DNA of 62,000 nucleotides, taken from NCBI GenBank assembly GCA_905221605.1, contig CAJNDS010002635.1, positions 65,001 through 127,000 of the forward strand, in the 5' to 3' direction. The position numbers and the translations under genes are program-made. Position 1 is the first letter of the stretch. Each line of letters opens with the position of its first letter. The notes below the pieces were generated by a model that saw nothing but the letters and a program-made list of their open reading frames with translations, did not search any database and was not told the DNA's origin. Source of the DNA: Symbiodinium natans (lineage: Eukaryota > Sar > Dinophyceae > Suessiales > Symbiodiniaceae). This document shows positions 47,211-56,421 of the stretch, piece after piece.

Positions 47211-48257
47211 CTAGTTGGGTAGTGCTGCTTACCAGGATGGGCTATGAGGCCTTCTAGTCCCCATAATCAACCCTACAAAGGTTTCTTTGAGGGGTTCTAG
47301 GGTATCATAGCCCTCCCCCTGGGAGCGACTCCTTCTTGCTCCATTGACGGTATCTGAACGACTTGGAGTGTGGGGCCCTGCACGCGTGCAGGAAAGCGGA
47401 TTCGAGTTGAGTGGACCTGGTGTCGCCCCCTTTCACTGGTGGCCAGGACGACGACCAGTCCAGCAAGAGCACCAAAAACCCTTTATCCTGGACACCCATG
47501 AAAACACATAGCGGGCAGCATCGTGGAGAGCGCAAGAAGCTGTAATTTGTCTGGGACCAGTTGGCCCTAAACCCTAACCCTAAATCTTGAACCCTAAACC
47601 CTAAACCCCATGCCACCCAAGCTTGACCGATTTGGAAGTTGCACTACGAACGGGCTGCGTGGCTACGTGGTGGACCCCAGAGACTGGCACGATCCAGACC
47701 TTTAGCAGACCACTACTATCGGGGGGTCTGAGTCATGAGAACAGGGTTGTGGGGTTCGAAAATTTATAAAGGGACCCTAAAAAAGACTATTGGTAATTAT
47801 TCCGACCCCTAGAGCCATCTGAAATCAAATTTCAGGCGGCTGCGATGACTCGAGAGCACTGGTATAGATAGTCCCTTAAGAACGCCAGACCCTAACCTCC
47901 TGCGAGCCCTAAACCGTTAGAGCCTCTGTGGCCTGTCTCTGCCCCGGGGTTTAGGGTTTAGGGTTTCGGGTTTAGGGCCTGCTTCTGCCGCTGCCAGGGT
48001 GTCGGCGCTTTTCCAGGAGCTGCGAGATGTCCCAAGCATTCACCACCGCTACCTCAGCAACCGTTTTCAGATACTCGGCCCAAAACTTGCTAAAACTCGG
48101 GGATGTAAACAGCTTCCTCCCGACGGGCTTGCAGCATCAAGGTCTCGGAAGCGCTACAATGGGGGCGTTAAGTTGAGCAGTGAGGTTTCGGATGCAGCGA
48201 CTTGAACGAGCCCCTACGAGCAAACGCTAAAGCCCAAGTCCAAACAAAACCGCATTC
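47211..48257. other. Mostly featureless, dispersed fragments
   Basis: Short telomere-like runs at 47567-47608 and 47946-47978. The fragment ATTATTCCGACCCCTAGA at about 47797 recurs at about 49563. The block CCCCATAATCAACCCTA near 47262 has a relative near 50040. No gene is assigned. Confidence 0.4.
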
Positions 48258-48366
48258 AACATGGGTGGTTGTCAAGATGATGGTCCCTTTTGGGGTCCCT
48301 AATATAATACGGTACCCAATATTTAGGGTACCCCAAAAGGGATCATAATTTTGACAACCACCCATA
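48258..48366. mobile_element. MITE-like element with ~40-bp terminal inverted repeats
   Basis: Starts ATGGGTGGTTGTCAA and ends TTGACAACCACCCAT. The arms continue inward (ATGGTCCCTTTTGGGG / CCCCAAAAGGGATCAT) and TACGGTACCC / GGGTACC close the hairpin, so nearly the whole 109 bp folds on itself. A relative of one arm is at about 39617. Confidence 0.8.
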
Positions 48367-48687
48367 TGTTCTTCTGTCATGACAAGCGCGACGCCTTAAG
48401 GCGCCCCTTCGTCTAAGTCTTCGGCGCTGTGGTGGTCGGACTCAGACATCCTCAGGTGAGAGCGAAGCGCGTTTTTTCATAGAGCCTTCTTTCAGGGCGC
48501 GCTCTTCTCACTTCGCATTCCCTGGATATATGGGTTTAGGGTTTAGGGTTTAGGGTTGCTGCAACACTTGGCAATACTTGGTGGTATGCACCAAAACACC
48601 TGGATTTGTCTTGAGAATCCCAATCCCAACACCGCACTCTCTGAGCCCTCCCACTGAACCCTAGCCTTTGCCTGACATCCTTCAGCT

Positions 48688-48790
48688 ACTTAGTTGTCCA
48701 GTACGTAGGGGTTTTAAAGGCTAACCTTTGGGATTCTAAGGGGAATATACTAACCCAAAAAGGTTAAAGGTTACCTACTCTACTACTAAG
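48688..48790. mobile_element. In2 introner, intact copy
   Basis: CTTAGTTGTCCAGTACGTAG..CTACTCTACTACTAAG with the full AAAGG(T/C)TAACCTTTGGG interior; GCTA lies nearby on both sides. No flanking exon is assigned. Confidence 0.75.
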
Positions 48791-50360
48791 GCTAAGCCTG
48801 CTAAGCCGGGCGGCCAAACTTTTGTGGACCTCTCGAAGCTCAGCGCGCGCTTCATCGACATCTCCTGGGCGTCATCGGAGCGGTCCGCTCAGGATAGTCG
48901 GGGGATGTAAGGATGTAAGGATTGTCACGACTCCGCATTGCGGCACATGCATGCGTCTCGCAACTCTGCTACCTACCCTAAGCGTAGTATATACTTGGGC
49001 CCTAAAGCTACTATATGGGAACACCTTTAAGGCCTAGTATAGGTACATGGACCCTTAGGGCTAGAGCTCTAGAACCCTGGAAGCCGACAAATTCAGCCGA
49101 AGATGCACCGTCGGTGCCGAAGAGGCGAACAGGATCGCGGCCTCAGGAGAAGCTCCGAAGCATCTCCCAACGTCCCAAAGGCCAGCTTGCAATAAACCCT
49201 AAACCCCAAACCCCAAACCCCAAACCCTAAACCCTAAACCCTAAACCCTAAACCCCAAACCCGAGAATCCCCCTTATCTGAACCTCCCCTGAAACTCAAA
49301 AAGCCAATGCTGCGGAGCCGCCGGACTCTTTCCTCACGAACCTGCAGGGGCTAATGAACTCCATCGCCGCTGTGGAGATGCGAACACGAGGCCTCACTTA
49401 GGGTTTAGGGTTTAGGGTTTAGGGTTTAGGGTTTAGGGTTTAGGGTTTGGGGTGGACTCGTTACGTTTCCTACTATAGGGGCCTTAATGACTGGGATAGG
49501 GTTTTGGGGTTTGTTATAGTATTGTGAGCGAGGGACCAGAAGGGAATGCGATTACTTGCGTGATTATTCCGACCCCTAGATTACACGCGAAATCTGGTGT
49601 CGAAGAGTTCTTTACTGTCAAAACTTGTCAGGACTCCGAAACCCTAAACCCTAAACCCTAAACCCTAAACCCTAAACCCTACACCCTAAACCCTAAACCC
49701 TAAACCCTAAGGGTAGCTACCACCAAACTGTAGCCCTCTTCACCTGCGTTATGAAAGTCTTTTGGGTTCTACCCCCACTAAGTCAGGGCAGACACTACTA
49801 AACTGTAGGTACATGGAGCCCCAAAAGATGCGACTGCATGAGGGGCTTAGGGTTTGGGGTTTACCCTAAACCCTAAACCCTAAACCCTGAACCCTGAACC
49901 CTAAACCCTAAACCCTAGGCCATGGCGGCTAGGAGGTCACGCAAAACCCCGACCTGCGCGGCGGTGTGCTTGTAAATCGTGATACCAGGCTGGGCTCCGA
50001 TACCTTTTTCATGCCTTAAAAAGGGCTCTTCATAGGGTTGACTATGGGGATCATAAGGAATGCGCTATTGTACTATTATACCTTCTGATCCCTTAACAAA
50101 AGGCACATTTATAGGGTTGATTGTGGGGATTAGTAGGCCTCGTAACCAGTCCTGGATATCCCAAATGATGCCTACCCCGAAACCCTAAACCCTAAACCCT
50201 AAACCAGAAATCTACATCGTCATAAGCTCTTAGCCAGGGTGCCGTGTTTGGGCCTTGCACTCCCAGTCCAACTCTTCGAACGAAGGCTTGGCGGACCTAG
50301 GACAGCCGAGCCCTAAACCCTAAACCCTAAACCCTAAACCCTAAACCCTAAACCCTAAAA
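48791..50360. repeat. Intergenic with several telomere-like arrays
   Basis: Arrays at 49194-49262 (reverse), 49398-49450 (forward), 49638-49710 (reverse), 49859-49918 (reverse), 50180-50206 and 50310-50359 (reverse). Between them lie short frames without support and a repeat pair around 50019-50130 (GGGTTGA(C/T)T(A/G)TGGGGAT twice). Confidence 0.6.
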
Positions 50361-50400
50361 CAAAGCAACCAAACGCGTTTTGTGTTTGCTGCACCCTACT

Positions 50401-50454
<54 letters not shown>

Positions 50455-50652
50455 TACCCCCCTGCCTAGCCCCCCCCATAGGAGAAGGACCAAAAACAAC
50501 CGAATTTGTTGTTTTGGAAGGCGGTCAAAACCACGCATTTTGTGTTGGCTGCACCCTACTACCCCCCCCCCCTCCCCCCTACCCTCACCCCGTACCCCCC
50601 CCCCGGCTGCACCCAACACCCCCCCCCCCCCCCTCCCCCTTTCTCCCCCCCC
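50401..50652. repeat. Poly-C tracts
   Basis: A run of more than 50 C (50402-50454) followed by shorter C runs. The phrase TTTGTGTT(T/G)GCTGCACCCTACTACCCC occurs twice (about 50379 and 50539), so the tract was duplicated with flanking sequence. Proline- and glycine-rich frames here are artefacts. Confidence 0.9.
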
Positions 50653-50821
50653 CTTGAGATGAAACCAGAGCGTTACCAGCCTCCGGGTACAGCTGGCAAG
50701 GCACGCAGGTGTCTCTTTTAGCTCTGCTGGCTAAGTGTATCACTCTGATCCAGAACCTCGGGCACAGGCCACTGCATGCCATGATGACTGAACCCTGTGG
50801 CATACCTGTCTCTATTTCAGT

Positions 50822-50839
50822 CAGGCACAAATTTAAAAA
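50822..50839 (-). repeat. Direct repeat, downstream copy
   Basis: On the minus strand it reads TTTTTAAATTTGTGCCTG. Near-identical to 56298-56316 (one extra A there). The pair brackets the three reading frames between them. Confidence 0.55.
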
Positions 50840-51186
50840 TTCAGCTCATTTGGCATGTCGTATGACGATAGTGGCGGCCACGAGGTCTCGTTCCAAAAAC
50901 GAAACATAGCGAGAGTGCGCAGCAGTAAGTTTCTATACAAATCAGCAACTATTCACAAGAGCAGTCAACGATAAGGGTGTGCTTCACAACAGCAAAAACA
51001 AAAAGCCCTGAGCTCGTCTCCGTTCTTTTATCGGTGAAGGACTTGTTGTCACACCTTCTCAACTGGAGTTGAGTTCGCGCTTGACACACTTATCCCAAAC
51101 AAAAGAACAGCTACCTTCCCTGTGAGGAAGCATGCTTTTGTGGCTCCCACGCATTTTGTACATGCGCTACCGCGAAGCCTGTTGCA
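50840..51186. other. 3' flank of the EEP reading frame
   Basis: No further feature is visible. I looked for LTR-like TG..CA ends and a polypurine tract and saw none that I would call. Confidence 0.35.
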
Positions 51187-54100
51187 TCACAAGACACAAC
51201 TCACAGGACGAGCTGGATTACAGCAGCACCAATGAGGATGTAATCGTAGGAGGCGTTGAAGTAGAACTTCAACTTCTACCCCACGAAGACGGACCCCATA
51301 GGCGGAACTCCATCCTTGATTCCATGAAGGATCCCACGACCAATTGGACCAGTATGGGCCTTGAGAGGATCCCTTGCCTCTTGGCGAGCCTTCCCCTTTT
51401 GTGGCCTTACCAGCCCCTTTTCCTTTTGGAGGCGCCCAAAGTTCTTCATGTCTCCTTCTACCACTGGCTTCGTACTCGTAGACTTCAGGGTTGTCGTCGA
51501 AAGAGACTTCTCTCCTCGCAGCAGCTGGCTTCGCCGCTGGCTTAGCCTTTGGAGGAGCTGCTGGCTCTGGCACTGCTGAAGGTTCCTCACTTGGAAGCGA
51601 GCCTCCTTCCTTGCTCTTGCTTTTGCCTTTGCCAGGTGGAGCACGACCTTCGCCTTGTACTGGTTCGGCAGGAGCACCACGCTTTTTAGCCTTCTGTCTC
51701 TCTTTCCTGGATTGGGACGCCTGCAAGATCGACTCCTTCGACCTGTACGTCTTCTTCTCAGAGAACTTCATCCAGTTAGGAGCGATGTGTAGAAGCAGTG
51801 GTGTGTGACTGTCATTGTCCGAGGGCTTCAGGAGGAAGTGGTTCTTCGTCGAGTGCAGCAAGAATTCACTCACCGAAACCTTGTACTCCATGCTGCCCTT
51901 GTACTCAGCCCACACCTCATTGGTCATGCTATGACCCCATTCGAAGACGATGGCAGTCATGCAGTCCAAATCAGGAAACGTCGTCCAATCCACTAGGTGG
52001 CCCACATCGCCGTAGGGGAACCCAAGCTTCTCCTCGTAGAGTTTGAGAAGATGTAGAGGGTTCGAAGTCACGACGCGTGTCCTTGGGATCAACAACCTGT
52101 CCTGACGTTGGTGCTTCTCGAAGGCGTCGACGAAGTACTGGATCGTCGAGAAAAGGGCTGAGCTGTCGTGTGACACTGACCCCTGTTGGCTACCTCCGAA
52201 TCGGTAGCATGACATGTTGCCATCTCCGCCCATCAGATCCACTTGGTAGTGGAAGCAGTCAGCGACCATCGCAGCTAGTCCCTCGGCCAAGAAGCCGGGC
52301 TTAGAGCGTGCGATTTCACTTCGAACGTGGAAGTTGCAGACACGAATTGACTTCATGCCTGCACGCGTGAGATCTTCCTTGAACTCGGCCTCCTCGAAGG
52401 CGGACTCCACTCGATCAACCAGGTCTTCTTGTTCCATTCTCTCTCGAGGAATGGTACTTCCAAAGTTGATCTGGACGATCTCATATCTGATGGGAATCCA
52501 GGCATACGCAGGGTCTTTGAGGACCGGACCAGCAAGGTGCTTGAAGCTGACCTTGTTCTTGCCCTTGGTGTTTCCTCTGACAGCAGTGAGGAGATCTCCT
52601 GCCTCATTTGTTCGGAACAACCAGCCCTTGGACCTGAAGTAGTCCAACTCTTCTCTCGTCATGTTGTTCTCCTGCAGCAGAATAACATGTGCCTTGGAGT
52701 GAGAGAGGAACTTCACAATGATGGAGCTTCCATCGGAGTAATCCGAGATGAGGTCGGCATACTTTGGAGGAAGTGTGCCCTTTCTGCCCCTCGCGAAGTT
52801 CCCCAAGTTGGCAACCATCACGCTAAGACCTACTCTGGAGGTGGCCAAATGCGTCATCTCTGCCATTGGATCGGGTTCCTCAGCAAAGGCTGAGCTTCCC
52901 AAGCTCGTGGTTTCGAGACTTCCACAGGCCAGAAAGTGCCGAAGAAGAGTGTTCAGAAGATCACCTCTCGTAGCATTGGTTTTTGCCAGTGACTCCATCA
53001 ACAGCGCCTCCTTCTCCGCAATGGCAACATGGGCATTGTATGATCTCTCAAGTGCATCAGTCGAAAAAGTGCTCCTCACATCAATGCTCTTGAAAGCCAC
53101 TTGTTTTGCTGCAGGACGAAACTCCCACAACGGTGGCATCGTCGCCATTGTCTCGAAGAAGGGCACTTCTGGAACCTGGAACTTCCAATTTGACCGAGCA
53201 GGAGCCGCTCTATCCCTCCAGCTCATATGCTGGAGTCGAAATCGGTTCTGAGCCGACTGCGCCCGAAGACCACCATGGAGAATGCCATCACTTTCTCCAT
53301 ACTTCTGCCGACTGAGGATGTAGATGGGCGAACCCTTTTCAACCCTCTCCAGCTCATCAATGAAGCGCTGGTACTCGGGCAACTGCTCCAGGGTCGCCTC
53401 TTCCTTTTTGTCGGCAAAGGATCGAAGAGCATCCTCATTCTGCTGAGTGATCTCTTGGAGATCCTGCGGAGTAATAACAGTCTGTACATTACCCCACAGG
53501 CCTTGGGGCGTTCCCGAGGGTGCCTCACTTGGAAGTGAGCTTCCCTCTGTTTCCCCAGTGGTGACCATTGGCGTAGAGGACTCCTCCTCCACCTTGAAGT
53601 CACCTTCCTCGACCTTCAACTGGACTTCGGGATCTGGCTCCTTGACCTCTTCGGTCGCATCGGGCATTGGCTCTTCTTTGATGTGCGCTTCGGAAGATGG
53701 CGGTGGTCCCTCTGCTGTAGCAGAGCCCGCTTCCTCTTCCATTGTTGCATCCAGAGAGGAAGGCGCCACCTTGGGTTCCTCAACTCGTGTTGAGCTTCCC
53801 CAGGATTCATCGACCTCGATGACCTCCTCGATTTTGATGGTTCCTTCATTGTTCTCGAAGGTTCTCTCAAGCTCAAAATCTTCCACAGGAATGCCAAGGT
53901 AGTAGTCGACGAATGCCTCCTCGGACTGGCGAATCTGCACATACTGCTGCAAGTCCTGAACGGCCTTGGAAGCGAAGCGAGAGAGGAACTTCCGCTCTGG
54001 GTACGAAGCGACGGTGCGTTCGATTTTCTTCAGGATGAGTTTGGGCTCAAACGGGAGCCTCAATGAGCAATCTCTATGCTCACTATTGTCCTGTGCGCGC

Positions 54101-54546
54101 ACAACAAACTTGTTCCGAAGTGCTTGGTTGTCACGATTCTCCTTCATGTACAAGAAGAAGTCACTGCCATAGAGTTCCACGAACATGTCGTAGAGGTTGA
54201 CGAAATCGCTCTGAATGTTGATGAGCTCCTGGGCCACCATCAGCTCGTGCCGAAATGCCTGGTACTCTGCGAGCTTCTCAGCGTAGTTCTCTGTGCCTTC
54301 AACTGGCATTCGATTTCGCTCATCTGTGACCTCAGGCTTTGCTCTCCCGTAAAGAATTCCAGGGGTGAAGACTGACTCGGCCTTAGATCTGAGCTCGGTG
54401 AAGTAGTCCGCGTCCCAAAGTGGAGTATGATGGTCATAGTGAGAGACCTTCAACTGAAAGTCAATGAGCACATTGGCGGCTATCTTCCCCAGTCTGAATG
54501 CCTCCAGGAAGAAGAGAACCGGGTATCCACTCAGAGGATTGTGCAA
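51187..54546 (-). CDS. EEP-nuclease-like protein, retroelement-associated
   Basis: A 1,119-codon open frame, stop at 51187. The real N-terminus is uncertain: the preceding frame overlaps by 16 nt, and the coding sense seems to run through the junction with a frame change (sense KKLQLDQALWLHNPLSG just upstream). Around residues 570-780 the pattern is that of the endonuclease/exonuclease/phosphatase fold: ANLGN, then ILLQE, then CNFHV, then GGDGN. These match in order the Mg-binding Asn and Glu, the central strand and the GDxN motif. The N-terminal 500 residues are unidentified and acidic in part; the C-terminal 250 are Lys/Pro/Gly-rich. Five palindromic mini-elements lie in this frame. EEP domains serve as endonucleases in LINE-type elements, but here there is no adjacent RT in the same frame, so its role is not established. 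Confidence 0.65.
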   Translation of the reverse strand: MHNPLSGYPVLFFLEAFRLGKIAANVLIDFQLKVSHYDHHTPLWDADYFTELRSKAESVFTPGILYGRAKPEVTDERNRMPVEGTENYAEKLAEYQAFRHELMVAQELINIQSDFVNLYDMFVELYGSDFFLYMKENRDNQALRNKFVVRAQDNSEHRDCSLRLPFEPKLILKKIERTVASYPERKFLSRFASKAVQDLQQYVQIRQSEEAFVDYYLGIPVEDFELERTFENNEGTIKIEEVIEVDESWGSSTRVEEPKVAPSSLDATMEEEAGSATAEGPPPSSEAHIKEEPMPDATEEVKEPDPEVQLKVEEGDFKVEEESSTPMVTTGETEGSSLPSEAPSGTPQGLWGNVQTVITPQDLQEITQQNEDALRSFADKKEEATLEQLPEYQRFIDELERVEKGSPIYILSRQKYGESDGILHGGLRAQSAQNRFRLQHMSWRDRAAPARSNWKFQVPEVPFFETMATMPPLWEFRPAAKQVAFKSIDVRSTFSTDALERSYNAHVAIAEKEALLMESLAKTNATRGDLLNTLLRHFLACGSLETTSLGSSAFAEEPDPMAEMTHLATSRVGLSVMVANLGNFARGRKGTLPPKYADLISDYSDGSSIIVKFLSHSKAHVILLQENNMTREELDYFRSKGWLFRTNEAGDLLTAVRGNTKGKNKVSFKHLAGPVLKDPAYAWIPIRYEIVQINFGSTIPRERMEQEDLVDRVESAFEEAEFKEDLTRAGMKSIRVCNFHVRSEIARSKPGFLAEGLAAMVADCFHYQVDLMGGDGNMSCYRFGGSQQGSVSHDSSALFSTIQYFVDAFEKHQRQDRLLIPRTRVVTSNPLHLLKLYEEKLGFPYGDVGHLVDWTTFPDLDCMTAIVFEWGHSMTNEVWAEYKGSMEYKVSVSEFLLHSTKNHFLLKPSDNDSHTPLLLHIAPNWMKFSEKKTYRSKESILQASQSRKERQKAKKRGAPAEPVQGEGRAPPGKGKSKSKEGGSLPSEEPSAVPEPAAPPKAKPAAKPAAARREVSFDDNPEVYEYEASGRRRHEELWAPPKGKGAGKATKGEGSPRGKGSSQGPYWSNWSWDPSWNQGWSSAYGVRLRGVEVEVLLQRLLRLHPHWCCCNPARPVSCVL
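51581..51606 (-). repeat. Palindromic mini-element 1
   Basis: Stem CTCACTT / AAGCGAG with one mismatch, two-nt loop GG. Flanks GGTTC and CCTCC. Encodes GGSLPSEEP in the EEP frame. Confidence 0.75.
52874..52900 (-). repeat. Palindromic mini-element 2
   Basis: Stem CTCAGC / GCTGAG, loop AAAG, flanks GGTTC and CTTCC. Encodes GSSAFAEEP. Confidence 0.85.
53519..53544 (-). repeat. Palindromic mini-element 3
   Basis: Perfect 7-bp stem CTCACTT / AAGTGAG, loop GG. Encodes GSSLPSEAP. Confidence 0.85.
53705..53730 (-). repeat. Palindromic mini-element 4
   Basis: Stem CTCTGC / GCAGAG, loop TGTA. Encodes GSATAEGP. Confidence 0.82.
53774..53800 (-). repeat. Palindromic mini-element 5
   Basis: Stem CTCAAC / GTTGAG, loop TCGT, flanks GGTTC and CTTCC. 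Encodes GSSTRVEEP. Confidence 0.85.
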
Positions 54547-56048
54547 CCAAAGAGCCTGATCAAGCTGGAGCTTCTTCTCACACTGACATGAACATCTCGG
54601 AATCGAACAACCTGTACATAGCCAGTGCCGTAGGAGTCAACCTTGCGCTCATTGTCCTCCATCAAGGCAATGGTGCCTTTGTAGAACAGCGTCCAAGGAT
54701 TGGCCCTAAGCTGTCGGATCAGGTCCTCTTGGGCCCTGACTTTTTCTGCTTCAGCTGTCAAAGAAGTTTTTACACTCCCTTCAACTTCCATGCCACGCTC
54801 AAAAGGAATTCTTTTCCCTTCTGAGCTTGTTTCTGACTGCTGAACATGCCTCTTCTCCTCCTCTTCAATGATCTCTCGAAGGGAAGTGAGATCAAAGTGG
54901 GGCACTTCCCCAACCGTGGTTGGGCCTGTGCTAGGAGGCCCAGCTTCCTTCGTTGTTGTTCCAGAACCCTTGGATCCCTCTGCTGAGGCAGAGCTCCCTT
55001 TGGTCCCGGCTGAGCTGGACGCAGGGCCACGAGAGCTTGAACTGGGAGCTGAGGGTTCCTCAGCTTGTGCTGAGCGTCCCTCGCGTTTTTCCCACCTGCG
55101 TCCACCCGGGTCCTTCTCGTGAGGGGGCCTCCAGGTGAAATGCAGGTAGCTCGGTGGCACACTCTGGAAGCTCAGGATCACACCGTTGCACCCGTCTGAA
55201 ATGGCCTGGTAGAGGTCCAACACGACATAGATGACATTCGAGCCGTAGCGGATGACAGTGCCAGCCCTTGGGGCCTCCTCCCCACCAGCGTAGGTGAAGT
55301 GCACAGCGCACCGCGGATCCCTCTTTTCACCTGGCCTTCCAGCGTCCGTGATTAACCCCTGCTTGAGGATGTTGTCGTGGTTCCACGTCTCGGTGGCGTG
55401 GAAAACATATCCCAGGCGACCTGCCATTCCCAGGGTGATTTCCATACCCAGCGCCTCCTCAGTTTGGACTGAGCTTACGCGAGTATGACCCTGAATTGCT
55501 CCAAGGCGTATGTTCATAGCGAAGTCTTGCACTCCTACCTCGCCTGTGGGCGAGCATGGAGCTGGACGGACGTAGGTGAAAAACCTTCCCTTGGAGTTGG
55601 TGAGCATGAAGGCGGCAAACCAAACGGCGTTTGTCTGCCTGGGAATCACTCTCCGTGTGTTACAGGATCCAATAGGGAGAGAGTTCATCTCGTCCAAATC
55701 GTTCCTGTGCACGGCCTCGTGGCGGAACACAGCAGAGAATGCCTTGGAGGTGCTGACCGCGCTGCTATAAGGAGTGTTCTGTTCTCTCGTTACCTGCTGG
55801 GTGGTGAGAGTGAACTTGTACAGCTCCTCAACCGAGAGGCACCCCAAAAGGGTCGTCACGAAGTAGAAGTCCCAGCGCTGAGAACTGCTGAGGATCGTTC
55901 TGCCTGTCCTGTCCTCGTACAGGATGACGTGCCAGAGCAAGGCTAGCTGGCCCTCTATGGTAGGCAGATCCCTGTCAGCAATCCTCAAGGTGTATGGGTA
56001 GACGTCCCTAGGCATATTCCTCGTGCCATCTGCACTTGGAAGGTACAC
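54531..56048 (-). CDS. KptA/Tpt1-like (RNA 2'-phosphotransferase fold) protein, retroelement-associated
   Basis: A 505-codon frame, stop at 54531. No ATG opens it; the first residues (VYLPSADGTRN) probably continue a short frame that begins at an ATG at 56232 and is one base out of register. After an N-terminal unknown region, residues ~220-310 resemble the KptA/Tpt1 fold: YVFHAT, then ILKQGL, then RDPRCAVHF, then IYVVLDL, then GVILSFQSVPPSYLHF. In KptA enzymes the His of the H-x-T and the Arg-x-x-x-His segment handle NAD and the RNA 2'-phosphate; here H-A-T is kept and the R..C-A-V-H-F segment is similar, so activity is possible but unproven. The C-terminal third is Ser/Gly/Glu-rich with three palindromic mini-elements. 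Similarity is from memory of the family. Confidence 0.6.
   Translation of the reverse strand: MYLPSADGTRNMPRDVYPYTLRIADRDLPTIEGQLALLWHVILYEDRTGRTILSSSQRWDFYFVTTLLGCLSVEELYKFTLTTQQVTREQNTPYSSAVSTSKAFSAVFRHEAVHRNDLDEMNSLPIGSCNTRRVIPRQTNAVWFAAFMLTNSKGRFFTYVRPAPCSPTGEVGVQDFAMNIRLGAIQGHTRVSSVQTEEALGMEITLGMAGRLGYVFHATETWNHDNILKQGLITDAGRPGEKRDPRCAVHFTYAGGEEAPRAGTVIRYGSNVIYVVLDLYQAISDGCNGVILSFQSVPPSYLHFTWRPPHEKDPGGRRWEKREGRSAQAEEPSAPSSSSRGPASSSAGTKGSSASAEGSKGSGTTTKEAGPPSTGPTTVGEVPHFDLTSLREIIEEEEKRHVQQSETSSEGKRIPFERGMEVEGSVKTSLTAEAEKVRAQEDLIRQLRANPWTLFYKGTIALMEDNERKVDSYGTGYVQVVRFRDVHVSVRRSSSLIRLFGCTIL
54972..54998 (-). repeat. Palindromic mini-element 6
   Basis: Stem CTCTGC / GCAGAG, loop TGAG. Encodes GSSASAEGS in the KptA-like frame. 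Confidence 0.82.
55054..55080 (-). repeat. Palindromic mini-element 7
   Basis: Stem CTCAGC / GCTGAG, loop TTGT, flanks GGTTC and CGTCC. Encodes GRSAQAEEP. Confidence 0.85.
55451..55479 (-). repeat. Palindromic mini-element 8
   Basis: Stem CTCAGT / ACTGAG, loop TTGG. Encodes VSSVQTEEA; the flanks are the least conserved of the set. Confidence 0.75.
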
Positions 56049-56232
56049 TCTGCCCGTGCCGCTGTAGAGGCTTGACGCGGTCCCTTAATTCTCTCGAGAG
56101 AAGCATCCGCCTTGAGCTCCAATGCACGGAGTTGATCCAGTGGCTGTAATCGGGCTCGCCCTCGGGTGTGAATTGCGGCTTGAAGCCGACACTTGGCTCC
56201 CGCGCGGCATGAGTGAGCGCTGCGGCTGCCAT
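56008..56232 (-). CDS. Short leading frame of the KptA-like unit
   Basis: ATG at 56232, stop at 56008, 74 codons (start MAAAALTHAAREPS). Its last 25 codons overlap the open part of the KptA-like frame, which is one base away. Most likely it is the true N-terminus, joined by a frameshift or broken by an indel between about 56010 and 56085. A palindromic TTCTCTCGAGAGAA followed by GCATCC (56090-56109) marks this spot and may be a decayed mini-element. Confidence 0.5.
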   Translation of the reverse strand: MAAAALTHAAREPSVGFKPQFTPEGEPDYSHWINSVHWSSRRMLLSRELRDRVKPLQRHGQSVPSKCRWHEEYA

Positions 56233-56297
56233 GGTTCCGTAGCAGGGAAGAGGTAGGCAGCTAAAGCGTGGGAAGCACCGACGGGCTTCGGAGATTG

Positions 56298-56316
56298 CAG
56301 GCACAAATTTTAAAAA
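56298..56316 (-). repeat. Direct repeat, upstream copy
   Basis: On the minus strand it reads TTTTTAAAATTTGTGCCTG, matching 50822-50839 apart from one added A. It lies 66 nt upstream of the ATG at 56232. Confidence 0.55.
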
Positions 56317-56421
56317 GAGACCTAAACTCTACTGCAGCGACAAACAAGGACATGTGACTGTTGCAGTGCACATGACAGTACATGACTGCAAAAAAAACGC
56401 TCTCACTCCCTCGTCTCTCTC

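Noticed and set aside
50341-50830. Proline- or glycine-rich proteins
   Set aside because: They come from poly-C tracts and change frame with each homopolymer length.
50822-56316. Full LTR retrotransposon bounded by LTRs
   Set aside because: Only a 19-nt direct repeat is visible at the edges. There are no LTR-length repeats, primer site or RT in this unit.
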